Positions 50,724-59,085 of a stretch of DNA of 64,000 nucleotides are shown here, in pieces. A program made the translations under genes and the position numbers. Source of the stretch: Aurantimonas marina (GTDB lineage: Bacteria > Pseudomonadota > Alphaproteobacteria > Rhizobiales > Rhizobiaceae); assembly GCF_017183135.1 (NCBI RefSeq), contig NZ_JADDXW010000005.1:62001-126000 (forward strand), written 5' to 3'. Numbering within the stretch: position 1 is the stretch's first letter; each line of letters opens with the position of its first letter. Under the pieces are notes generated by a model. The model saw nothing but the letters and a program-made list of their open reading frames with translations, was not told the origin of the DNA and did not search any database.

Positions 50724-51680
50724 TCAATTTTCCGACGAAAGACAGTCTGTCAGCGACGCCGCGAGGTTGCCGATCAGTTCGAAATAGAGCTCCGGCCCAT
50801 CCTTCAGCGCCGCGCCTTCCGGGTCGAGCATGCCGGCCTTCGCCTCGGTGCCCTCGATGACCACATCGACAAGCGCCGGCTCAAATTGCGGCTCGGCGAA
50901 GACGCAGGTCGCGCCGACCGCCTTCACCTTGGCCTGAAGTTCGGCGATCCGTCGCGCGCCCGGGGGCGTCTCCGGGCTGACGGTGATCGATCCGGCGGCC
51001 GGCATCGCGAAGCGGCGCTCGAAATACTGATAGGCGTCGTGGAAGACGATGAAGGGCCGACCCCTCACGCCGGCGAGGTCGGCCTTGATCGTCGCGATCA
51101 GCGCGTCGAGCCGCACCTCGAGCTTGTCGGCGTTGGCCGTATAGGTCTCGGCATGGACCGGGTCGGTGGCGATGAGCGCCGTCTCGATCGCGCCGACCAT
51201 CGCCTTTGCATTGACCGGGTCGAGCCAGACGTGCGTGTCGAAGGCGCCGCCATCGTCTTCGTGCGCGGCCGCGCTGGCGGTTTCGCCCTCGTGCGCGTCG
51301 GCCTCGAACGGTCCGCCCTCGCGCAGCGGCAGCCTCTCGACGCCCGGTGCATCGACCAGCTCAACGCTTTTCGCTGTCGCCCCGAGCGTTGCGAGCGGCT
51401 TGACCAGAAACGCCTCCAGATAAGCGCCGGCCCAGAAGACGACATCGGCGGACTGAAGCGCCGCGGCCTCCGACGGCTTCATCCGATAGGTATGCGGCGA
51501 GCCGGCCCCCTGAACGATCAGCATCGGTTCGCCGACACCCTCCATGACACCGGCGACGAGCGAATGGATCGGCTTGATCGAGGCGACCACGGCGGGCGCG
51601 GAGCCAGAGTCGCCCGCCTGGGCGGCGGGTGTGAGGGTAGACAGGGCAGCGGTGAGGAGGAGCAGGCGGAGCATCGGCAT
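50724..51680 (-). CDS. znuA: Zinc ABC transporter substrate-binding protein
   Basis: 318 residues, cluster A-I binding protein. Signal peptide MPMLRLLLLTAALSTLTPAAQA. Zinc ligands: H in GSPHTYRMKP, H in DTHVWLDP, H in VFHDAYQYFE. Between the first two is an acidic His-containing loop (ADAHEGETASAAAHEDDGG), typical of ZnuA. It binds Zn in the periplasm and hands it to ZnuBC. It is divergent from znuC, and a Zur-type palindrome lies between the two. Confidence 0.9.
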   Translation of the reverse strand: MPMLRLLLLTAALSTLTPAAQAGDSGSAPAVVASIKPIHSLVAGVMEGVGEPMLIVQGAGSPHTYRMKPSEAAALQSADVVFWAGAYLEAFLVKPLATLGATAKSVELVDAPGVERLPLREGGPFEADAHEGETASAAAHEDDGGAFDTHVWLDPVNAKAMVGAIETALIATDPVHAETYTANADKLEVRLDALIATIKADLAGVRGRPFIVFHDAYQYFERRFAMPAAGSITVSPETPPGARRIAELQAKVKAVGATCVFAEPQFEPALVDVVIEGTEAKAGMLDPEGAALKDGPELYFELIGNLAASLTDCLSSEN

Positions 51681-51732
51681 GGCGGGGTCTTTCTGGACGA
51701 TACACATTTCGGCGCGCTCGGGCACCGGTGTT

Positions 51733-51755
51733 GATATGTTATGTCATTACATATC
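51733..51755. promoter_or_regulatory. Zur-box palindrome between znuA and znuC
   Basis: A 23-base site with outer arms GATATGT and ACATATC and inner TTATG-type bases. Aligned with the E. coli Zur box (GAAATGTTATA-N-TATAACATTTC) it matches at 17 of 22 defined positions. It lies 53 bases before the znuA start and 63 bases before the znuC start, so one site may repress both directions. The zur gene itself is the last gene of the znuCB-zur operon. Confidence 0.8.
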
Positions 51756-51756
51756 G

Positions 51757-51779
51757 ATTGTGTAATGCTATAACGTTTG
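51757..51779. promoter_or_regulatory. Second, degenerate Zur-type half palindrome
   Basis: Directly next to the first Zur box. The right half TATAACGTTTG matches the Zur consensus half-site at 9 of 11 positions, while the left half is weak. It could bind a second Zur dimer cooperatively, giving stronger control of znuC. Confidence 0.4.
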
Positions 51780-51817
51780 GCATAAGTCTCCGCAAGCCAT
51801 CGTTTTTCGGGCATCGA

Positions 51818-52711
51818 ATGACCACTCGTTCCTCTTTTGACGACTCGACCCTGGTCGCAATGCGCGGCGTCGGCGTGCGCCGCTCCGGCGGCTGGATGGT
51901 GCGCGGCGTCGACCTGACGCTACGCCGAGGCGAGATCGTGACGCTGATCGGCCCAAATGGCTCCGGCAAATCAACGACCGCCAAGACCGCGATCGGGATC
52001 TTGAAGCCCGACGAGGGCACGGTCCGTAGGGCGAGCCGGCTGACGGTCGGCTACGTGCCGCAGCAGCTGAGCATCGACTGGACGCTGCCGCTCAGCGTCG
52101 AGCGGCTGATGACGCTGACCGTCCGGGCGTCGCGCGCGGCGATCGCCGATGCGCTGCACCGCGTCGGCATCGCCCATCTCGCCAAGGCCGAGGTGCATCG
52201 TCTGTCCGGCGGCGAGTTCCAGCGGGCGCTGCTTGCCCGCGCGATGATCCGCAAGCCGGATCTTCTGGTCCTCGACGAGCCGGTCCAGGGCGTCGATTTC
52301 AGTGGCGAGATCGCGCTTTACGATCTGATCTCCGACTTACGCGATGCGGCGGGCTGCGCGGTATTGTTGATCTCGCACGATCTGCATGTGGTGATGGCCA
52401 AGACCGATACGGTGATCTGTCTCAACGGCCATGTCTGCTGTGAGGGGACGCCGCAATCGGTTGCCAATTCGCCGGCGTATCAGCGCATGTTCGGCCCGCG
52501 TGCGGCGGAGACGCTGGCGATCTATTCGCACCATCACGATCACACCCATCTGCCGGATGGGCGGGTGCGTTTCGCAGACGGCACGATCGGCGACGAATGC
52601 AGCACCCCGAAAGGCGGTGACGGGTCCGATCATGCTCACGATCAGGGCCATGACCATGACGAGCCCGCATCCCATCGTCCGAAGGATCGGGAGCCAGCCG
52701 ATGTTCGATGA
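51818..52711 (+). CDS. znuC: Zinc ABC transporter ATP-binding protein
   Basis: 297 residues. Walker A LIGPNGSGKSTT, Q-loop VGYVPQQLSIDW, signature RLSGGEFQRALLARAM, Walker B LLVLDEPVQGVD, switch His in LLISHDLHVVM. The C-terminal 55 residues are rich in His and Asp (SHHHDHTHLPDG, DHAHDQGHDHDE), a probable zinc-binding tail seen in some ZnuC proteins. It powers zinc uptake with ZnuB. It overlaps znuB by 11 bp. Confidence 0.9.
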   Translation: MTTRSSFDDSTLVAMRGVGVRRSGGWMVRGVDLTLRRGEIVTLIGPNGSGKSTTAKTAIGILKPDEGTVRRASRLTVGYVPQQLSIDWTLPLSVERLMTLTVRASRAAIADALHRVGIAHLAKAEVHRLSGGEFQRALLARAMIRKPDLLVLDEPVQGVDFSGEIALYDLISDLRDAAGCAVLLISHDLHVVMAKTDTVICLNGHVCCEGTPQSVANSPAYQRMFGPRAAETLAIYSHHHDHTHLPDGRVRFADGTIGDECSTPKGGDGSDHAHDQGHDHDEPASHRPKDREPADVR

Positions 52712-53528
52712 TTTCTTCGTCCGCGCCGTGGTGGCCGGCATCGGCATCGCGCTGGTCGCCGGCCCACTCGGCTGCTTCGTCGTCTGGCGGCGCATGGCCT
52801 ATTTCGGTGATACCATGGCTCACTCGGCGCTGCTCGGCGTGGCCCTGTCGACGGCCTTCGAGATCGACCTGATGCTCGGCGTCTTCGCGGTCGCTGCTGT
52901 GGTCGCCGTTGCCCTCGTGCTGCTCGAGCGGCGCGGCGCGCTGTCGACCGACGCGCTGCTCGGCATCCTCTCCCATTCCACGCTGGCGCTGGGGCTGGTC
53001 ATCATTGCCTTCATGACCTGGGTGCGGATCGACCTGATGGGTTTCCTGTTCGGCGATATCCTGGCGGTCTCGCGCTTCGACCTGGCCGCGATCTTCGGCG
53101 GCGGCGCCATTGTCCTCGCCGGTCTGGCGATGCTTTGGCGCCCGCTGCTCGCCGCTACCGTCAGCACCGAACTCGCCGAAGCCGAGGGGCTTCGGCCGGA
53201 ACGCGCGCGATTTCTCTTCATGCTGCTGATGGCGGTGGTCATCGCCATCGCCATGAAGATCGTCGGCATCCTCTTGATCACCGCGCTGTTGATCATCCCG
53301 GCAGCGACCGCGCGGCGCTTCGCTTCGACGCCGGAGATGATGGCGCTCCTTGCGGCGTTCATCGGCGCGGCTGCCTCGACCGGTGGCCTCTTCGCCTCGC
53401 TGAATTTCGACACGCCGTCCGGCCCGTCGATCGTCGTCGCCGCGCTTGCGCTGTTTCTTGTCAGCCTGCTGCCGGTACCGGCATTTGCCGACCGCCGGGC
53501 GGAACCCGCCGGAAAGGCGCCACAGTGA
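52701..53528 (+). CDS. znuB: Zinc ABC transporter permease
   Basis: 275 residues, about eight membrane helices of the ABC-3 family. CFVVWRRMAYFGDTMAHSALLGVAL near the N-terminus is the family hallmark, followed by LSTDALLGILSHSTLALGLVII. It forms the inner-membrane zinc channel. Its start lies inside the end of znuC and its stop overlaps the zur GTG, so the three genes are translationally coupled. Confidence 0.9.
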   Translation: MFDDFFVRAVVAGIGIALVAGPLGCFVVWRRMAYFGDTMAHSALLGVALSTAFEIDLMLGVFAVAAVVAVALVLLERRGALSTDALLGILSHSTLALGLVIIAFMTWVRIDLMGFLFGDILAVSRFDLAAIFGGGAIVLAGLAMLWRPLLAATVSTELAEAEGLRPERARFLFMLLMAVVIAIAMKIVGILLITALLIIPAATARRFASTPEMMALLAAFIGAAASTGGLFASLNFDTPSGPSIVVAALALFLVSLLPVPAFADRRAEPAGKAPQ

Positions 53529-53935
53529 CCGCAGCGTCGAAACTGACGCGGAACCAGAGCCTCGTCTTCGACGCGCTGAGGGCGGCGGACGAGCCGCTGA
53601 GCGCCTATACGATTCTTGACCGACTCCGCGACGACGGATTTCGCGCGCCGCTGCAGGTTTATCGCGCCCTCGATACGCTTCTCGATCGCGGACTCGTCCA
53701 CCGGCTCGACAGCCTCAAGGCGTTCGTGCCCTGCGCCCATCCCCACGATCATCACGAGAGCGCGACGATCGCCTTCGGCATCTGCGGGCGATGCGCGCGG
53801 GTCTGGGAGTTTTCCGACGCGATCGTCGAGGAGCGACTGCGCGGCTGGGCCAAGGCCGAGGGGTTCTGCCCGCAGCGCACCGCGATCGAGATCAGCGGCC
53901 TGTGCGCAGATTGCGCCCGCGCCGGCATGGCTTGA
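53525..53935 (+). CDS. zur: Zinc uptake regulator, Fur family
   Basis: 136 residues. Winged helix (NQSLVFDALRAADEPLSAYT, then YRALDTLLDRGLVHRL) and a Zn-sensing dimer domain with HPHDHHE and two CxxC pairs (ICGRC and LCADC) for structural zinc. Zur with zinc represses zinc importers. The GTG start at 53525 overlaps the znuB stop. Because it is in the znuCB operon behind a Zur box, it is likely autoregulated. Assigned Zur rather than Fur by context. Confidence 0.85.
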   Translation: MTAASKLTRNQSLVFDALRAADEPLSAYTILDRLRDDGFRAPLQVYRALDTLLDRGLVHRLDSLKAFVPCAHPHDHHESATIAFGICGRCARVWEFSDAIVEERLRGWAKAEGFCPQRTAIEISGLCADCARAGMA

Positions 53936-54101
53936 TATAGCATTTCTTGCCGCTTCCATTCTGCCTTGACCCTTCGCGGCAACGGCCACGGCGGATCGCC
54001 TTGACAGGGTAAGGTCTTCTCCCGCAAATCCGCTCCATCACGCGGCCCTACGGACAAGGGAGGAGCCCTGTTCGGCATTTGCCGCCACGACGGGAGGAAT
54101 C

Positions 54102-55082
54102 ATGACGATCAGAACGCTAACCGCCGCCGGACTAGCCGCGCTTGCCGCCGTCTGGACAGTAACGACCGTCGATGCCGTCGAGCTGAAGCTCGGCTATTCG
54201 CTGTCCGAAACCTCGCATTATGGCGTTGGCGCCACGGCGATGGCCGAAGAACTCGAAAAACTCACCGACGGCAAATTCACCGTCAAGCAATTTCCGGCGA
54301 ATGCCCTCGGCGGTGAGCGCGAGATGGTCGAGGGAGCCCAACTCGGCACGGTCGACCTGGTCATCACCTCGACCGGTCCTGTCGGCAATTTCGTGCCGGA
54401 GACGTTGATCACCGACATTCCGTTCCTGTTTCGCGACTACGACCACGCCCATGCCGTCCTCGACGGGCCGATCGGCCAGGAATTGCTGGACAAGTTCCCC
54501 GACAACGGCCTGATCGCGCTTGCTTGGGGCGAGAACGGCTTCCGCAATCTGACCAATTCCAAGCGGGCGGTGACAACGCCCGAGGACGCCGAGGGCCTGA
54601 AGATCCGCACCATGGAGAACCAGGTGCACATGGAGGCCTTTTCCGAACTCGGCGTGCTGCCGACGCCGATGGCCTTTCCTGAGCTGTTCACCGCGCTACA
54701 ACAGGGCACCGTCGATGGCCAGGAAAACCCGATCGGCGTGATACTCTCGGCCAAGTTCGCGGAGGTTCAAAAGTACCTGTCGCTGACCAACCACGTCTAT
54801 TCGCCGGCCCTCATTCTGATGTCGCCGACGGTCTGGGACGGCTTGAGCGACGAGGAGAAAGAGGCCTTCCGCGAAGCCGCCAAGGCGGGCGCCGCCGCGA
54901 TGCGCGAGAAGGTTCGCTCCGACGCCGATTCGGGCGTGGCCACGCTGAAGGAGGCGGGCATGGAGGTGACCGAAGGCGTCGATCGCGCCGCCTTCGAGAA
55001 GGCGCTCGAGCCTTTGATGGCCAAATACGCCGAGCGGTTCGGCCAGGACAAGCTCGACGCCATCCGCGGCACCGGCAAGTGA
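54102..55082 (+). CDS. dctP: TRAP transporter substrate-binding protein (DctP family)
   Basis: 326 residues. Signal peptide 1-25 (TAAGLAALAAVWTVTTVDA). The domain shows LKLGYSLSETSHYGVGATAM, FPANALGGEREMVEGAQLGT and the substrate-binding region LTNSKRAVTTPEDAEGLKIRTMEN containing the carboxylate-binding Arg, then QQGTVDGQENPIGVI. It captures an organic acid in the periplasm. First gene of dctPQM. An ideal 15-bp hairpin separates it from dctQ. Confidence 0.9.
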   Translation: MTIRTLTAAGLAALAAVWTVTTVDAVELKLGYSLSETSHYGVGATAMAEELEKLTDGKFTVKQFPANALGGEREMVEGAQLGTVDLVITSTGPVGNFVPETLITDIPFLFRDYDHAHAVLDGPIGQELLDKFPDNGLIALAWGENGFRNLTNSKRAVTTPEDAEGLKIRTMENQVHMEAFSELGVLPTPMAFPELFTALQQGTVDGQENPIGVILSAKFAEVQKYLSLTNHVYSPALILMSPTVWDGLSDEEKEAFREAAKAGAAAMREKVRSDADSGVATLKEAGMEVTEGVDRAAFEKALEPLMAKYAERFGQDKLDAIRGTGK

Positions 55083-55098
55083 CGGATTTGTAAGACCA

Positions 55099-55134
55099 CG
55101 ACAGTGGCCGGACGGCGACGTCCGGCCACTGTCG
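55099..55134 (+). terminator. Intercistronic hairpin between dctP and dctQ
   Basis: A perfect 15-bp stem (55099-55113 with 55120-55134) and a 6-base loop, without a T run. In TRAP operons the binding protein is needed in excess; such a hairpin can stabilise the dctP message or partly terminate transcription before the membrane genes. Confidence 0.7.
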
Positions 55135-55162
55135 TCTTCGACACCAGCAACAAGGGCCGTCG

Positions 55163-55696
55163 ATGCTTACTGTTCTGCGCGCCATCGATCGCTGGGTCCT
55201 GCGTCTGTCGTTATGGACAGCCATGGCGCTGCTCGCGCTCATGTCGGTGATCACCTTCTGGCAGGTTCTGACCCGCTTCGTGCTGGAGCGACCGTCGACC
55301 TGGTCCGAGGTAACGGCGCGCTCGCTGATGATCTGGATGGTCTATCTCGGCCTGGTGGCGTGTCTGCGCGCCGGCTCGCTGATCTCGGTGGATCTTTTGA
55401 TCGCGCGCGTGCCGCCGGCGTTTCGCAAATTTCTCGCGATTGCTATTGCCGGTGTCACGCTCGGTGTCCTCGGTGTCATGGTCTGGTACGGTTGGGCGAT
55501 GACCGAGCGCACCGCGCGCCAGACGATCGCGGGCGTCAGCGATCCGTTCTTCGGCCAGAAGATATCCATCGGCTTCGTCTACGCGGCGATACCGGTCGGG
55601 GCGGCGCTGTCGATCGTCGCGACGCTCGCCCGCCTCGCCGAGGAACTCACAGGTACCCTGGTTCATCGGCAGGGTCCTGCCACGCACGACGTCTGA
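55163..55696 (+). CDS. dctQ: TRAP transporter small permease (DctQ)
   Basis: 177 residues, four membrane helices. TFWQVLTRFVLERPSTWSEVTARSLMIWMVYLG is the DctQ core (split: FWQVLTRFVL and WSEVTARSLMIWMV). It couples the binding protein to the DctM channel. ATG 55163; dctM follows 9 bases after the stop. Confidence 0.9.
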   Translation: MLTVLRAIDRWVLRLSLWTAMALLALMSVITFWQVLTRFVLERPSTWSEVTARSLMIWMVYLGLVACLRAGSLISVDLLIARVPPAFRKFLAIAIAGVTLGVLGVMVWYGWAMTERTARQTIAGVSDPFFGQKISIGFVYAAIPVGAALSIVATLARLAEELTGTLVHRQGPATHDV

Positions 55697-55705
55697 GAGA
55701 CATCG

Positions 55706-56977
55706 ATGTCCAGCTTCATGCTTCTCGCCCTCGTCGGCTTCTTCGCGCTCGGCCTGCCGATCGCGATCGCGATCGCCGCCGCCTCCATCGGCGGCATCGC
55801 CATCTTCACCAGCCTACCGCTGCTCGTCGTCGCGCAGAAGCTGATGACGACGCTGGATTCCTTTCCGCTGATGGCGGTGCCGTTCTTCATTCTCGCCGGC
55901 AACCTGATGGAAGCCGCCGGCATTTCCGGCCGCCTCGTCGAATTCGCCAAGACCATGGTCGGTGGCATCAGGGGTGGGCTCGCCGCATCCTGCGTGCTGA
56001 CCTGCATGATCTTCGCCGCGGTCTCGGGCTCCTCCGTCGCCACGACCTTCGCGATCGGCGCGATCGTTATCCCGGCAATGACCAAACACGGCTATCCGAC
56101 CGGCTTTGCCGCCGCGCTGCAGGCGACGTCGGCCGAACTTGGCGTGATCATCCCGCCGTCGATCCCGTTGATCCTCTACGGCGTCAGCGCCGAGGTCTCG
56201 ATCGGCGATCTGTTCATCGCCGGTCTCGGGCCCGGTCTGCTGATCGGGCTCGCGCTCATTCTCTTCGTCTATTTGTGGTGCCGCAAGAACGGTTGGGGCG
56301 AGCGCGATCACGAAGGCCGGCTGCCGTTCTGGCAATCGCTGAAGGCGGCGTTCCTGGCCCTGCTGATGCCGATCGTCATCATCGGCGGCATCTATGACGG
56401 TATCTTCACGCCGACCGAGGCCTCGGTCATCGCGGTGTTCTACGCCCTGTTCATCGGCATGGCGGTCTACCGCACGATCAGCCCGCGCGATCTTCTGCCG
56501 GTTCTGCACCGCTCGGTGATCTCCTCGACGATCATCCTGTTCGTCATCGCCGCCGCCGGGCTGTTCTCGTTCTTGATCACCAGGGCCGGCGTGCCCGCCG
56601 CGATCGGCGAATGGCTCGGCACCGTCATGGACGAGCCGGTCTATTTCCTGCTCGCGGTCAACGCGTTCCTGTTCGTCGCGGGGATGTTCATCGAGACCTC
56701 CGCGGCGATCATCGTGCTGGCGCCGATCCTCGCCCCGGTGGCGATCTCCTTTGGCATCGATCCGGTGCATTTCGGCCTGATCATGGTCGTCAACCTCGCG
56801 CTCGGCATGATCACGCCGCCCTTCGGCGTCAATCTCTTCGCCGCCTGCCAGGTCGCCGGCATTCCATTCGAGCAGATCGTGCCGCGGCTCTTGCCCTTCG
56901 TTCTCGTCATCATCGCCTGTCTGCTGGTGATCAGCTACGTGCCGGCGATCTCCGTCGGGCTGCTGACGCTGTTGTGA
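55706..56977 (+). CDS. dctM: TRAP transporter large permease (DctM)
   Basis: 423 residues, about twelve membrane helices. Signature segments MEAAGISGRLVEFAKTMVGG, AAVSGSSVATTFAIGAIVIP, ELGVIIPPSIPLILYGVSAE and NLALGMITPPFGVNLF. It is the Na+-driven channel subunit. The substrate is unknown; DctP homologues of this type carry C4-dicarboxylates or other small organic acids. Last gene of dctPQM. Confidence 0.9.
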   Translation: MSSFMLLALVGFFALGLPIAIAIAAASIGGIAIFTSLPLLVVAQKLMTTLDSFPLMAVPFFILAGNLMEAAGISGRLVEFAKTMVGGIRGGLAASCVLTCMIFAAVSGSSVATTFAIGAIVIPAMTKHGYPTGFAAALQATSAELGVIIPPSIPLILYGVSAEVSIGDLFIAGLGPGLLIGLALILFVYLWCRKNGWGERDHEGRLPFWQSLKAAFLALLMPIVIIGGIYDGIFTPTEASVIAVFYALFIGMAVYRTISPRDLLPVLHRSVISSTIILFVIAAAGLFSFLITRAGVPAAIGEWLGTVMDEPVYFLLAVNAFLFVAGMFIETSAAIIVLAPILAPVAISFGIDPVHFGLIMVVNLALGMITPPFGVNLFAACQVAGIPFEQIVPRLLPFVLVIIACLLVISYVPAISVGLLTLL

Positions 56978-57106
56978 GGGCCGGGATGCCGGCGCGGGCG
57001 TGCAATGCGCCAGCGCGCGTTGGGGCAAATGTCGATCGGGCCGACGAAATCGCAATGATCGCTTGCGGCGCGGAGGCGGCCCCGTTATATACCGCGCCGC
57101 AGGTCA

Positions 57107-57183
57107 CGGAGTGTAGCGCAGCCTGGTAGCGCACCTCGTTCGGGACGAGGGGGTCGCAGGTTCGAATCCTGCCACTCCGACCA
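57107..57183 (+). tRNA. tRNA-Pro (anticodon CGG)
   Basis: 77-base cloverleaf with encoded CCA. Acceptor CGGAGTG (57107-57113) pairs with CACTCCG (57173-57179). Anticodon stem CCTCG/CGAGG encloses loop TTCGGGA with anticodon CGG, reading proline codon CCG. The T arm has GTTCGAATC. The 5'-C and discriminator A fit bacterial tRNA-Pro. No integrase or phage gene is adjacent, so no island is apparent. Confidence 0.95.
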
Positions 57184-57456
57184 GCATTTCCCCGTATACG
57201 GCCCGGAGACATGGGTAAAAGCCTGTATCTGAGGCAAGAGCGACAGGCTGTTACCGAAAGGGTTGCGAGGCTTCGATTCCTGGTCAATTGATCCGGGCTC
57301 GCGAGCCATGACACTGGCGAGTCCGGTTCTCGAACGCCTTGCCGGCGATCCCGGGCCCTAGGTCGAGACGCGGATGTTTTCCGATGCATGCCGACGCGGC
57401 CGCGGGCTATATTGCTCGGCGGATTGCCGCACCATCGGACACAGGGATCAAGCGCC

Positions 57457-59052
57457 TTAATAGCCGACCGCCTGGCCGTCTTTGCGCGGGTCGGAGCCGG
57501 CCACATAGCCGCCGTCGATACGATGGACGATCTGTGCGCCGCCAAAACCGAACGCGACGGCGTCGCCTGTGTCGCGGACCACGCGATGCCCTTTCTTCTC
57601 AAGGGCCGAAAGCACGGCGTCTCCCGCCGCTGCCTCGACCGCCACTTCGAGCCCCTCCATCGCCCGCCAGCGTGGCGCATCGATCGCCGTCTGCGGGTCC
57701 TGTCCCCAGAGCTGAGTGCGCAACACCATCTGCACATGCCCTTGCGCCTGGATCGGCCCGCCCATGACACCGAAGCTCATCAATGGCTGACCATCCTTCA
57801 TCACGAAGCCCGGAATGATCGTATGGAACGGCCGCTTGCCGCCGGCCACCTCGTTCGGATGCCCCTTGGCCAAGGAGAAACCATGTCCGCGGTTCTGCAG
57901 GCTGATCCCGGTTCTGGGGACGACGACGCCGGAGCCGAAGCCGGAATAATTCGACTGGATAAACGAGACCATCATGCCGCTCTCGTCACCCACCGACAGA
58001 TAAACCGTACCGCCATGCTTCGGAGCGCCGGCCTTGAAATCCTGGGCCCGAGCGGGGTCGACCAGCTTTGCTCGCTCGGCGAGATAGTCTTGATTCAGAA
58101 GATGGGCCTCTTCGACCTCGCGCATGTGCCCGCGATCGGCGACGAACGCCCACATATCGCGGAAGGCGAGCTTCATCGCCTCGATCTGCAAGTGCAATGC
58201 CTCGACGCTGTCGGGATCGAACCGCTCGATGCGGAGATGCTTCAAAATGCCGAGCGCCATCAGAGCGGCGATGCCCTGACCGTTCGGCGGAATCTCGTGC
58301 AGATCGACCTCGCCGAAGCGCTGCTGAATCGTTCCGCACCAGTCGTTCTCGTGCGCGGCAAGGTCCTCCTCGGTCACGGCGCCGCCATGCTCTTTCGCGA
58401 ATGCCGCGATCCGGGCCGCAAGTTCCCCGCGATAGAAGGCCTCGCCCTTGGTCTCGGCGATCAGCCGCAGGGAACGCGCGAGATCGTCGCTGCGAAAGAG
58501 CGTGCCGGCGGCGGGCGTATGTCCACCTGGCATGAAGTGCTCGGCGAAGCCCGGCTGCTTGTGGAGAATTTCGCCACCCCTCGCCCAGAGCTCGGCGATG
58601 ATCGGCGAAACCAGAAAGCCGTTCTCGGCATAGCCGATCGCCGGCTCCAGTAGGGCCTCGAACGGCAGTTTGCCGAACCGCGCCGACAGGTCCCGCCAGG
58701 CGGAGACGGCACCGGGAATGGTGACGCTTTCCCAGCCGCGCATCGGCATCGCATCATGGCCGGCGAAGCGATTGGGCGTCCACGCCGCCGGGCTGCGGCC
58801 GGAGGCATTGAGGCCATGCAATTCCGCGCCATCCCACAGGATCGCAAAGGCGTCGCTGCCGAGTCCGTTGCCGGTCGGCTCCACGACGACCAGCACGGCT
58901 GCTGCCGCGATTGCCGCGTCGACGGCGTTGCCGCCCCTGGCGAGCATCGAAAGCCCGGCTTGCGAGGCGAGAGGCTGCGAGGTCGAGACGACATTGCGGG
59001 CGAAGATGGGCGAACGGCGGGACGCATAAAGCGCGTCATGGCGATAATGCAT
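57457..59052 (-). CDS. Gamma-glutamyltransferase-family protein, cytosolic type
   Basis: 531 residues. N-terminal LASQAGLSMLARGGNAVDAAIAAAAVLVVVEP is the GGT large-subunit start (split), with GRSPAAWTP and TIPGAVSAW. The self-cleavage nucleophile Thr is in PKHGGTVYLSVGD at about 350, followed by GGKRPFHTIIPGFV and GGPIQAQGHVQ. No signal peptide is visible, unlike periplasmic GGTs. It may cleave gamma-glutamyl bonds or a related amide. It starts 33 bases after the tctA stop and is probably the last gene of the tctCBA operon. Confidence 0.85.
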   Translation of the reverse strand: MHYRHDALYASRRSPIFARNVVSTSQPLASQAGLSMLARGGNAVDAAIAAAAVLVVVEPTGNGLGSDAFAILWDGAELHGLNASGRSPAAWTPNRFAGHDAMPMRGWESVTIPGAVSAWRDLSARFGKLPFEALLEPAIGYAENGFLVSPIIAELWARGGEILHKQPGFAEHFMPGGHTPAAGTLFRSDDLARSLRLIAETKGEAFYRGELAARIAAFAKEHGGAVTEEDLAAHENDWCGTIQQRFGEVDLHEIPPNGQGIAALMALGILKHLRIERFDPDSVEALHLQIEAMKLAFRDMWAFVADRGHMREVEEAHLLNQDYLAERAKLVDPARAQDFKAGAPKHGGTVYLSVGDESGMMVSFIQSNYSGFGSGVVVPRTGISLQNRGHGFSLAKGHPNEVAGGKRPFHTIIPGFVMKDGQPLMSFGVMGGPIQAQGHVQMVLRTQLWGQDPQTAIDAPRWRAMEGLEVAVEAAAGDAVLSALEKKGHRVVRDTGDAVAFGFGGAQIVHRIDGGYVAGSDPRKDGQAVGY

Positions 59053-59085
59053 GGGTGAGGTTTCCTCGCGGTGATATTGCCGACG

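Noticed and set aside
57107-57456. Integration site at the tRNA-Pro gene
   Set aside because: No integrase, direct repeat of the tRNA 3' end or phage-type gene follows; the 273 bases after the tRNA hold nothing recognisable.
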